A DNA stretch of 64,000 nt from Acanthosepion esculentum (lineage: Eukaryota; Mollusca; Cephalopoda; Sepiida; Sepiidae): NCBI GenBank assembly GCA_964036315.1, contig OZ038509.1:30210968-30274967 (forward strand). Direction: 5' to 3'. Below, one piece after another: positions 54,401 through 64,000 of this stretch (position 1 is the first letter of the stretch; every line of letters begins with the position of its first letter). Under the pieces are notes generated by a model. The model worked only from the letters and a program-made list of their open reading frames with translations. It was not told where the DNA came from and ran no database searches. Both the position numbers and the translations under genes were made by a program.

Positions 54401-55657
54401 TGTTTCAATTGAAAATGTTAAAATCAAATGGAATTATAGCAGATTTTGTTATGTTTCAATTGAAAATGTTAAAATCAAATGGAATTATAGCAGATTTTGT
54501 TATGTTTCAATTGAAAATGTTACAATCAAATGGAATTATAGCAGATTTTGTTATTTTCAATTGAAAATGTTACAATCAAATGGAATTATAGCAGATTTTG
54601 TTATTTTCAATTGAAAATTTTTAAATCAAATGGAATGATAGCAGATTTTGTTATGTTTCAATTGAAAATGTTAAATCAAATGGAATTATAGCAGATTTTG
54701 TTATGTTTCAATTGAAAATGTTAAAATCAAATGGAATTATAGCAGATTTTGTTATGTTTCAATTGAAAATGTTAAAATCAAATGGAATTATAGCAGATGT
54801 TGTTGTTTCAATTGAAAATGTTAAAATCAAATGGAATTATAGGAGATTTTCTTATGTTTCAATTGAAAATGTTAAAATCAAATGGAATTATAGCAGATTT
54901 TGTTATGTTTCAATTGAAAATGTTAAAATCAAATGGAATTATAGCAGATTTTATTATTTTCAATTGAAAATGTTAAAATCAAATGGAATTAAAGCAGATT
55001 TTGTTATGTTTCAATTGAAAATGTTAAAATCAAATGTAATTATAGCAGATTTTGTTATATTTCAATTGAAAATGTTAAAATCAAATGGAATTATAGCAGA
55101 TTTTATTATTTTCAATTGAAAATGTTAAAATCAAATGGAATTATAGCAGATTTTGTTATGTTTCAATTGAAAATGTTGCAATCAAATGGAATTATAGCAG
55201 ATTTTGTTATGTTTCAATTGAAAATGTTAAAATCAAATGGAATTATAGCAGATTTTGTTATGTTTCAATTGAAAATGTTACAATCAAATGGAATTATAGC
55301 AGATTTTGTTATTTTCAATTGAAAATGTTAAAATAAAATGGAATTATAGCAGATTTTGTTGTTTCAATTGAAAATGTTAAAATCAAATGGAATTATAGCA
55401 GATTTTGTTATGTTTCAATTGAAAATGTTACAATCAAATGGAATTATAGCAGATTTTGTTATTTTCAATTGAAAATGTTAAAATCAAATGGAATTATAGC
55501 AGATATTGTTATGTTTCAATTGAAAATGTTAAAATCAAATGGAATTATAGCAGATTTTGTTATGTTTCAATTGAAAATGTTAAAATCAAATGGAATTATA
55601 GCAGATTTTGTATGTTTCAATTGAAAATTTTAAAATCAAATGGAATTATAGCAGATT
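51462..55657 (+). repeat. HOR family F, 4,145-bp unit, copy 1
   Basis: From about 51,600 the order of markers recurs at offset 4,145: TTAAAGCAG 51,652 and 55,797, GTAC 52,257 and 56,402, AGCACA 53,477 and 57,622, GATTTCTTTTG 53,988 and 58,133. A later marker, AGCAGATGTTGTTG, is at 54,792 and 58,783, offset 3,991, so about three monomers differ in between. The last part (about 54,790-55,657) matches about 61,050-61,917 at offset 6,260. Confidence 0.84.
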
Positions 55658-56739
55658 TTGTTATTTTCAATTGAAAATGTTAAAATCAAATGGAATTATA
55701 GCAGATTTTGTTATGTTTCAATTGAAAATGTTAAAATCAAATGGAATTATAGCAGATTTTGTTATTTTCAATTGAAAATGTTAAAATCAAATGGAATTAA
55801 AGCAGATTTTGTTATGTTTCAATTGAAAATGTTAAAATCAAATGTAATTATAGCAGATTTTGTTATATTTCAATTGAAAATGTTAAAATCAAATGGAATT
55901 ATAGCAGATTTTATTATTTTCAATTGAAAATGTTAAAATCAAATGGAATTATAGCAGATTTTGTTATGTTTCAATTGAAAATGTTAAAATCAAATGGAAT
56001 TATAGCAGATTTTGTTATGTTTCAATTGAAAATGTTAAAATCAAATGGAATTATAGCAGATTTTGTTATGTTTCAATTGAAAATGTTACAATCAAATGGA
56101 ATTATAGCAGATTTTGTTATGTTTCAATTGAAAATGTTAAAATCAAATGGAATTATAGCAGATTTTGTTCTTTTCAATTGAAAATTTTTAAATCAAATGG
56201 AATTATAGCAGATTTTGTTATGTTTCAATTGAAAATATTAAAATCAAATGGAATTATAGCAGATTTTGTTATGTTTCAATTGAAAATGTTAAAATCAAAT
56301 GGAATTATAGCAGATTTTGTTATGTTTCAATTGAAAATGTTAAAATCAAATGGAATTATAGCAGATTTTGTTATTTTCAATTGAAAATTTTTAAATCAAA
56401 TGTACTTATAACAGATTTTGTTACGTTTCAATTGAAAATGTTACAATCAAATGGAATTATAGCAGATTTTGTTATGTTTCAATTGAAAATGTTAAAATCA
56501 AATGGAATTATAGCAGATTTTGTTCTTTTCAATTGAAAATTTTTAAATCAAATGGAATTATAGCAGATTTTGTTATGTTTCAATTGAAAATGTTAAAATC
56601 AAATGGAATTATAGCAGATTTTGTTATGTTTCAATTGAAAATGTTAAAATCAAATGGAATTATAGCAGATTTTGTTATGTTTCAATTGAAAATGTTAAAA
56701 TCAAATGGAATTATAGCAGATTTTGTTATGTTTCAATTG
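55658..56739 (+). repeat. HOR family F, 4,145-bp unit, copy 2, first part
   Basis: It follows 51,513-52,594 at offset 4,145 over the part from 55,796. A private CpG is at 56,424 (TTACGTTTC, where 52,279 reads TTATGTTTC). GAAAATATTAAAATC near 56,232 is shared with 52,087. At about 56,740 the sequence enters the 2,269-bp tandem duplication. Confidence 0.82.
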
Positions 56740-59008
56740 AAAATGTTAAAATCAAATGGAATTATAGCAGATTTTGTTATTTTCAATTGAAAATGTTAAA
56801 ATCAAATGGAATTATAGCAGATTTGGTTATGTTTCAATTGAAAATGTTAAAATCAAATGGAATTATAGGAGATTTTGTTATGTTTCAATTGAAAATGTTA
56901 AAATCAAATGGAATTATAGCAGATTTTGTTGTTTCAATTGAAAATGTTACAATCAAATGGAATTATAGGAGATTTTATTATGTTTCAATTGAAAATGATA
57001 AATCAAATGGAATTATAGCAGATTTTGTTATGTTTCAATTGAAAATGTTAAAATCAAATGGAATTATAGCAGATTTTGTTATTTTTCAATTGAAAATGTT
57101 ACAATCAAATGGAATTATAGCAGATTTTGTTATTTTCAATTGAAAATGTTAAAATCAAATGGAATTATAGCAGATTTTGTTATTTTCAATTGAAAATTTT
57201 TAAATCAAATGGAATTATAGCAGATTTTGTTATGTTTCAATTGAAAATGTTAAAATCAAATGGAATTATAGCAGATTTTGTTGTTTCAATTGAAAATGTT
57301 ACAATCAAATGGAATTATAGGAGATATTGTTATGTTTCAATATAAATGTTACAATCAAATAGAATTATAGCAGATTTTGTTATTTTCAATTGAAAATGTT
57401 AAAATCAAATGGAATTATAACAGATTTTGTTCTTTTCAATTGAAAATTTTTAAATCAAATGGAATTATAGCAGATTTTGTTATGTTTCAATTGAAAATGT
57501 TAAAATCAAATGGAATTATAGCAGATTTTGTTATGTTTCAATTGAAAATGTTAAAATGAAATGGAATTATAGCAGATTTTGTTATGTTTCAATTGAAAAT
57601 GTTAAAATCAAATGGAATTATAGCACATTCTGTTATTTTTCAATTGAAAATGTTAAAATCAAATGTAATTATAGCAGATTTTGTTATGTTTCAATTGAAA
57701 ATGTTACAATCAAATGGAATTATAGCAGATTTTGTTATGTTTCAATAGAAAATGTTAAAATCAAATGGAATTATAGCAGATTTTGTTATGTTTCAATTGA
57801 AAATGTTACAATCAAATGGAATTAAAGGAGATTTTGTTATGTTTCAATTGAAAATGTTACAATCAAATGGAATTATAGCAGATTTTGTTATTTTCAATTG
57901 AAAATGTTACAATCAAATGGAATTATAGCAGATTTTGTTGTTTTCAATTGAAAATTTTTAAATCAAATGTAATTATAGCAGATTTTGTTATGTTTCAATT
58001 GAAAATGTTAAAATCAAATGGAATTATAGCAGATTTTGTTATGTTTCAATTGAAAATGTTACAATCAAATGGAATTATAGCAGATTTTGTTATTTTCAAT
58101 TGAAATTTTTTAAATCAAATGGAATTATAGCAGATTTCTTTTGTTTCAATTGAAAATGTTACAATCAAATGGAATTATAGCAGATTTTGTTATGTTTCAA
58201 TTGAAATTTTAAAATCAAATGGAATTATAGGAGATTTTATGTTTCAATTGAAAATGTTAAAATCAAATGGAATTATAGCAGATTTTGTTATGTTTCAATT
58301 GAAAATGTTAAAATCAAATGGAATTATATCAGATTTTGTTATGTTTCAATTGAAAATGTTAAAATCAAATGGAATTATAGCAGATTTTGTTATGTTTCAA
58401 TTGAAAATGTTAAAATCAAATGGAATTATAGCAGATTTTGTTATGTTTCAATTGAAAATGTTCAAATCAAATGGAATTATAGCAGATTTTGTTATTTTCA
58501 ATTGAAAATGTTAAAATCAAATGGAATTATAGCAGATTTTGTTGTTTCAATTCAAAATGTTGAAATCAAATGGAATTATAGCAGATTTTGTTATGTTTCA
58601 ATTGAAAATGTTACAATCAAATGGAATTATAGCAGATTTTGTTATTTTCAATTGAAAATGTTAAAATCAAATGGAATTATAGCAGATTTTCTTATGTTTC
58701 AATTGAAAATGTTAAAATCAAATGGAATTATAGCAGATTTTGTTATGTTTCAATTGAAAATGTTAAAATCAAATGGAATTATAGCAGATGTTGTTGTTTC
58801 AATTGAAAATGTTAAAATCAAATGGAATTATAGGAGATTTTATTATGTTTCAATTGAAAATGTTAAAATCAAATGGAATTATAGCAGATTTTGTTATGTT
58901 TCAATTGAAAATGTTAAAATCAAATGGAATTATAGCAGATTTTATTATTTTCAATTGAAAATGTTAAAATCAAATGGAATTAAAGCAGATTTTGTTATGT
59001 TTCAATTG
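56740..59008 (+). repeat. 2,269-bp tandem duplication, unit 1
   Basis: The order recurs at offset 2,269: AGCACA 57,622 and 59,891, GATTTCTTTTG 58,133 and 60,402, TTTCAATATAAATG near 57,337 and 59,606, and the TTCAATTCAAAATGTTGAAATC unit near 58,547 and 60,816. Both copies read CACATTCTG after the AGCACA marker where 53,478 reads CACATTTTG. This dates the 2,269-bp duplication after the 4,145-bp one. Confidence 0.87.
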
Positions 59009-61277
59009 AAAATGTTAAAATCAAATGGAATTATAGCAGATTTTGTTATTTTCAATTGAAAATGTTAAAATCAAATGGAATTATAGCAGATTTGGTTATG
59101 TTTCAATTGAAAATGTTAAAATCAAATGGAATTATAGGAGATTTTGTTATGTTTCAATTGAAAATGTTAAAATCAAATGGAATTATAGCAGATTTTGTTG
59201 TTTCAATTGAAAATGTTACAATCAAATGGAATTATAGGAGATTTTATTATGTTTCAATTGAAAATGATAAATCAAATGGAATTATAGCAGATTTTGTTAT
59301 GTTTCAATTGAAAATGTTAAAATCAAATGGAATTATAGCAGATTTTGTTATTTTTCAATTGAAAATGTTACAATCAAATGGAATTATAGCAGATTTTGTT
59401 ATTTTCAATTGAAAATGTTAAAATCAAATGGAATTATAGCAGATTTTGTTATTTTCAATTGAAAATTTTTAAATCAAATGGAATTATAGCAGATTTTGTT
59501 ATGTTTCAATTGAAAATGTTAAAATCAAATGGAATTATAGCAGATTTTGTTGTTTCAATTGAAAATGTTACAATCAAATGGAATTATAGGAGATATTGTT
59601 ATGTTTCAATATAAATGTTACAATCAAATAGAATTATAGCAGATTTTGTTATTTTCAATTGAAAATGTTAAAATCAAATGGAATTATAACAGATTTTGTT
59701 CTTTTCAATTGAAAATTTTTAAATCAAATGGAATTATAGCAGATTTTGTTATGTTTCAATTGAAAATGTTAAAATCAAATGGAATTATAGCAGATTTTGT
59801 TATGTTTCAATTGAAAATGTTAAAATGAAATGGAATTATAGCAGATTTTGTTATGTTTCAATTGAAAATGTTAAAATCAAATGGAATTATAGCACATTCT
59901 GTTATTTTTCAATTGAAAATGTTAAAATCAAATGTAATTATAGCAGATTTTGTTATGTTTCAATTGAAAATGTTACAATCAAATGGAATTATAGCAGATT
60001 TTGTTATGTTTCAATAGAAAATGTTAAAATCAAATGGAATTATAGCAGATTTTGTTATGTTTCAATTGAAAATGTTACAATCAAATGGAATTAAAGGAGA
60101 TTTTGTTATGTTTCAATTGAAAATGTTACAATCAAATGGAATTATAGCAGATTTTGTTATTTTCAATTGAAAATGTTACAATCAAATGGAATTATAGCAG
60201 ATTTTGTTGTTTTCAATTGAAAATTTTTAAATCAAATGTAATTATAGCAGATTTTGTTATGTTTCAATTGAAAATGTTAAAATCAAATGGAATTATAGCA
60301 GATTTTGTTATGTTTCAATTGAAAATGTTACAATCAAATGGAATTATAGCAGATTTTGTTATTTTCAATTGAAATTTTTTAAATCAAATGGAATTATAGC
60401 AGATTTCTTTTGTTTCAATTGAAAATGTTACAATCAAATGGAATTATAGCAGATTTTGTTATGTTTCAATTGAAATTTTAAAATCAAATGGAATTATAGG
60501 AGATTTTATGTTTCAATTGAAAATGTTAAAATCAAATGGAATTATAGCAGATTTTGTTATGTTTCAATTGAAAATGTTAAAATCAAATGGAATTATATCA
60601 GATTTTGTTATGTTTCAATTGAAAATGTTAAAATCAAATGGAATTATAGCAGATTTTGTTATGTTTCAATTGAAAATGTTAAAATCAAATGGAATTATAG
60701 CAGATTTTGTTATGTTTCAATTGAAAATGTTCAAATCAAATGGAATTATAGCAGATTTTGTTATTTTCAATTGAAAATGTTAAAATCAAATGGAATTATA
60801 GCAGATTTTGTTGTTTCAATTCAAAATGTTGAAATCAAATGGAATTATAGCAGATTTTGTTATGTTTCAATTGAAAATGTTACAATCAAATGGAATTATA
60901 GCAGATTTTGTTATTTTCAATTGAAAATGTTAAAATCAAATGGAATTATAGCAGATTTTCTTATGTTTCAATTGAAAATGTTAAAATCAAATGGAATTAT
61001 AGCAGATTTTGTTATGTTTCAATTGAAAATGTTAAAATCAAATGGAATTATAGCAGATGTTGTTGTTTCAATTGAAAATGTTAAAATCAAATGGAATTAT
61101 AGGAGATTTTATTATGTTTCAATTGAAAATGTTAAAATCAAATGGAATTATAGCAGATTTTGTTATGTTTCAATTGAAAATGTTAAAATCAAATGGAATT
61201 ATAGCAGATTTTATTATTTTCAATTGAAAATGTTAAAATCAAATGGAATTAAAGCAGATTTTGTTATGTTTCAATTG
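59009..61277 (+). repeat. 2,269-bp tandem duplication, unit 2
   Basis: It follows unit 1 at offset 2,269 up to about 61,289, where unit 1's successor reads AAATGGAATT and this copy reads AAATGTAATT. From about 61,050 it also matches 54,790 onward at offset 6,260. It is therefore the place where the new duplication rejoins the older 4,145-bp pattern. Confidence 0.86.
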
Positions 61278-62240
61278 AAAATGTTAAAATCAAATGTAAT
61301 TATAGCAGATTTTGTTATATTTCAATTGAAAATGTTAAAATCAAATGGAATTATAGCAGATTTTATTATTTTCAATTGAAAATGTTAAAATCAAATGGAA
61401 TTATAGCAGATTTTGTTATGTTTCAATTGAAAATGTTGCAATCAAATGGAATTATAGCAGATTTTGTTATGTTTCAATTGAAAATGTTAAAATCAAATGG
61501 AATTATAGCAGATTTTGTTATGTTTCAATTGAAAATGTTACAATCAAATGGAATTATAGCAGATTTTGTTATTTTCAATTGAAAATGTTAAAATAAAATG
61601 GAATTATAGCAGATTTTGTTGTTTCAATTGAAAATGTTAAAATCAAATGGAATTATAGCAGATTTTGTTATGTTTCAATTGAAAATGTTACAATCAAATG
61701 GAATTATAGCAGATTTTGTTATTTTCAATTGAAAATGTTAAAATCAAATGGAATTATAGCAGATATTGTTATGTTTCAATTGAAAATGTTAAAATCAAAT
61801 GGAATTATAGCAGATTTTGTTATGTTTCAATTGAAAATGTTAAAATCAAATGGAATTATAGCAGATTTTTTATGTTTCAATTGAAAATTTTAAAATCAAA
61901 TGGAATTATAGCAGATTTTGTTATTTTCAATTGAAAATGTTAAAATCAAATGGAATTATAGCAGATTTTGTTATGTTTCAATTGAAAATGTTAAAATCAA
62001 ATGGAATTATAGCAGATTTTGTTATTTTCAATTGAAAATGTTAAAATCAAATGGAATTATAGCAGATTTTGTTATGTTTCAATTGAAAATGTTAAAATCA
62101 AATGGAATTATAGCAGATTTTGTTATGTTTCAATTGAAAATGTTAAAATCAAATGGAATTATAGCAGATTTTGTTATGTTTCAATTGAAAATGTTACAAT
62201 CAAATGGAATTATAGCAGATTTTGTTATTTTCAATTGAAA
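61278..62240 (+). repeat. Family F satellite matching 55.0-55.9 kb
   Basis: It matches 55,018-55,770 at offset 6,260, including AAAATGTTGCAATC near 61,433, AAAATAAAATGG near 61,591 and AGATATTGTTATG near 61,761. A private deletion makes GATTTTTTATG near 61,864 where the partner has GATTTTGTATG near 55,604. Nothing other than satellite is visible. Confidence 0.82.
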
Positions 62241-63500
62241 ATGTTACAATCAAATGGAATTATAGCAGATTTTGTTATTTTCAATTGAAAATTTTTAAAT
62301 CAAATGGAATTATAGCAGATTTTGTTATGTTTCAATTGAAAATGATAAATCAAATGGAATTATAGCAGATTTTGTTATGTTTCAATTGAAAATGTTAAAA
62401 TCAAATGTAATTATAGCAGATTTTGTTATGTTTCAATTGAAAATGTTAAAATCAAATGGAATTATAGCAGATTTTGTTATTTTCAATTGAAAATGTTCAA
62501 ATCAAATGGAATTATAGCAGATTTTATCATTTTCAATTGAAAATGTTAAAATCAAATGGAATTATAGCAGATTTTGTTATGTTTCAATTGAAAATGTTAA
62601 AATCAAATGGAATTATAGCAGATTTTGTTATGTTTCAATTGAAAATGTTAAAATCAAATGGAATTATAGCAGATTTTGTTATGTTTCAATTGAAAATGTT
62701 ACAATCAAATGGAATTATAGCAGATTTTGTTATTTTCAATTGAAAATGTTAAAATCAAATGGAATTATAGCAGATTTTGTTATGTTTCAATTGAAAATGT
62801 TAAAATCAAATGTAATTATAGCAGATTTTGTTATGTTTCAATTGAAAATGTTAAAATCAAATGGAATTATAGCAGATTTTGTTATGTTTCAATTGAAAAT
62901 GTTAAAATCAAATGGAATTATAGCAGATTTTGTTATGTTTCAATTGAAAATGTTAAAATCAAATGGAATTATAGCAGATTTTGTTATGTTTCAATTGAAA
63001 ATGTTACAATCAAATGGAATTATAGCAGATTTTGTTATTTTCAATTGAAAATGTTACAATCAAATGGAATTATAGCAGATTTTGTTATTTTCAATTGAAA
63101 ATTTTTAAATCAAATGGAATTATAGCAGATTTTGTTATGTTCCAATTGAAAATGATAAATCAAATGGAATTATAGCAGATTTTGTTATGTTTCAATTGAA
63201 AATGTTAAAATCAAATGTAATTATAGCAGATTTTGTTATGTTTCAATTGAAAATGTTAAAATCAAATGGAATTATAGCAGATTTTGTTATTTTCAATTGA
63301 AAATGTTCAAATCAAATGGAATTATAGCAGATTTTATTATTTTCAATTGAAAATGTTAAAATCAAATGGAATTATAGCAGATTTTGTTATGTTTCAATTG
63401 AAAATGTTAAAATCAAATGGAATTATAGCAGATTTTGTTATGTTTCAATTGAAAATGTTAAAATCAAATGGAATTATAGCAGATTTTGTTATTTTCAATT
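62241..63500 (+). repeat. 810-bp tandem duplication
   Basis: The pattern from about 62,241 recurs from about 63,051 at offset 810, or sixteen monomers. Landmarks are GAAAATGATAAATC near 62,338 and 63,148, and GAAAATGTTCAAATC near 62,490 and 63,300. The copies differ at TTCCAATTG near 63,140 and in the last monomer near 63,490, which is 50 bp in the second copy only. Confidence 0.83.
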
Positions 63501-64000
63501 GAAAATTTTTAAATCAAATGTACTTATAACAGATTTTGTTATGTTTCAATTGAAAATGTTACAATCAAATGGAATTACAGCAGATTTTGTTATGTTTCAA
63601 TTGAAAATGTTAAAATCAAATGGAATTATAGCAGATTTTGTTCTTTTCAATTGAAAATTTTTAAATCAAATGGAATTATAGCAGATTTTGTTATGTTTCA
63701 ATTGAAAATGTTAAAATCAAATGGAATTATAGCAGATTTTGTTATGTTTCAATTGAAAATGTTAAAATCAAATGGAATTATAGCAGATTTTGTTATGTTT
63801 CAATTGAAAATGTTAAAATCAAATGGAATTATAGCAGATTTTGTTATGTTTCAATTGAAAATGTTAAAATCAAATGGAATTATAGCAGATTTTGTTATGT
63901 TTCAATTGAAAATGTTAAAATCAAATGGAATTATAGCAGATTTTGTTATGTTTCAATTGAAAATGTTACAATCAAATGGAATTATAGCAGATTTTGTTAT
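63501..64000 (+). repeat. Family F satellite at window end, matching 52.2-52.7 kb
   Basis: The GTAC unit at 63,520 matches 52,257 at offset 11,263. It is followed by the same TTCTTTTC, ATTTTTAAATC and near-canonical run. GAATTACAGCAG near 63,575 is a private change. The array continues past the window end in mid-monomer. Confidence 0.8.

Larger units (their letters stand above)
1..64000 (+). repeat. 51-bp AT-rich satellite array, single family, uninterrupted
   Basis: Every line of the window reads as the same monomer repeated head to tail. The clean example at 153-203 starts ATTATAGCAG, passes through the palindromic centre TTTCAATTGAAA and ends CAAATGGA. I found no inverted monomer and no unrelated insertion. 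Most units are 51 bp; 50-bp and 49-bp forms recur, and a few carry other small indels. The monomer holds one CAATTG (MfeI) site, so such a digest should give a ladder near 51 bp. Neighbouring monomers differ at several bases while blocks kilobases apart match closely, which is the pattern of HOR satellite. Such arrays are known from eukaryotic centromeres and heterochromatin; the role here is inferred, not shown. Confidence 0.98.

Noticed and set aside
1..64000. CRISPR array
   Set aside because: Repeats are directly adjacent with no unique spacers, number over a thousand and vary in sequence. No cas gene is present.
1..64000. CENP-B box or telomeric repeat
   Set aside because: The CENP-B box needs CpG-containing TTCG and CGGG, which the monomer lacks. 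No TTAGGG-, TTTAGGG- or TTAGG-like tandem run was seen.
1..64000. Promoters, TATA boxes and terminators
   Set aside because: The sequence is about 78% AT, so TATA-like and T-run motifs appear by chance in every monomer. None is associated with a gene or differs from the repeat background.
1..64000. Assembly collapse or artificial expansion as the cause of the HOR pattern
   Set aside because: Copies carry private substitutions and whole-monomer indels, which simple assembly duplication would not create. Copy number in the most identical blocks (for example 1-1,650 and 2,028-3,676) still needs spanning reads for proof.
1..64000. Genes on the minus strand
   Set aside because: All three reverse frames of the common monomer contain stops, and no long reverse open frame can exist in the array.

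Overview
The window is one continuous block of AT-rich satellite DNA. From base 1 to base 64,000 it is a head-to-tail array of a single 51-bp monomer family, about 1,260 units by length, all in the same orientation. A typical monomer is at 153-203: 20 A, 20 T, 8 G, 3 C, about 22% GC and no CpG. I see no gene, RNA gene, transposon, CRISPR array or unique-sequence island. Both ends lie inside the array, so its true limits are unknown. The size, the divergence between neighbouring monomers and the near-identity of multi-kilobase blocks are typical of eukaryotic centromeric or heterochromatic satellite with higher-order repeat (HOR) structure. The species cannot be named from this sequence, and centromere function is only a possibility.

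Monomers differ in length and in a few recurrent bases. The 51-bp form reads TTATGTTTCAATTG at its centre. A 50-bp form reads TTATTTTCAATTG, and a 49-bp form reads TTGTTTCAATTG. Other recurrent markers are GTTACAATC for GTTAAAATC, ATTTTTAAATC (carries TTTAAA), AGGAG for AGCAG, ATATCAG, AGCAGCT, AGCACA and TTAAAGCAG. The 50-bp form recurs at block boundaries every 4 to 8 monomers, often 202 or 253 bp apart. It turns a 12-bp palindrome into a near-perfect 34-bp dyad.

Layout by HOR family, with coordinates found by matching markers: (A) 1-6,268, three copies with starts 2,027 and 2,532 bp apart; (link) 6,269-9,954; (B) 9,955 to about 18,855, two copies of 4.4-4.9 kb; (C) 19,610-25,494, three copies with starts 1,268 and 2,785 bp apart; (D) 25,454 to about 35,000, blocks of 761 and about 2,600 bp marked by AGCAGCT; 35,076-36,300, a 608-bp duplication; (E) about 36,738-42,400, 1,164-bp tandem copies plus a 2,429-bp shifted copy; 42,400-45,340, mixed; (F) about 45,340-64,000, nested copies with offsets 1,873, 2,122, 4,145, 2,269 and 810 bp.

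Long forward-strand open frames run through much of the window because 51 is a multiple of three and two frames of the monomer lack stops. They end wherever a 50-bp monomer shifts the frame into TGA. I regard them as by-products of the repeat, not genes. The parts worth a second look are the dyad-forming 50-bp variant with its strand-specific hairpin potential, the nested order of recent duplications, the long-distance sharing of marked blocks, and the near absence of CpG.
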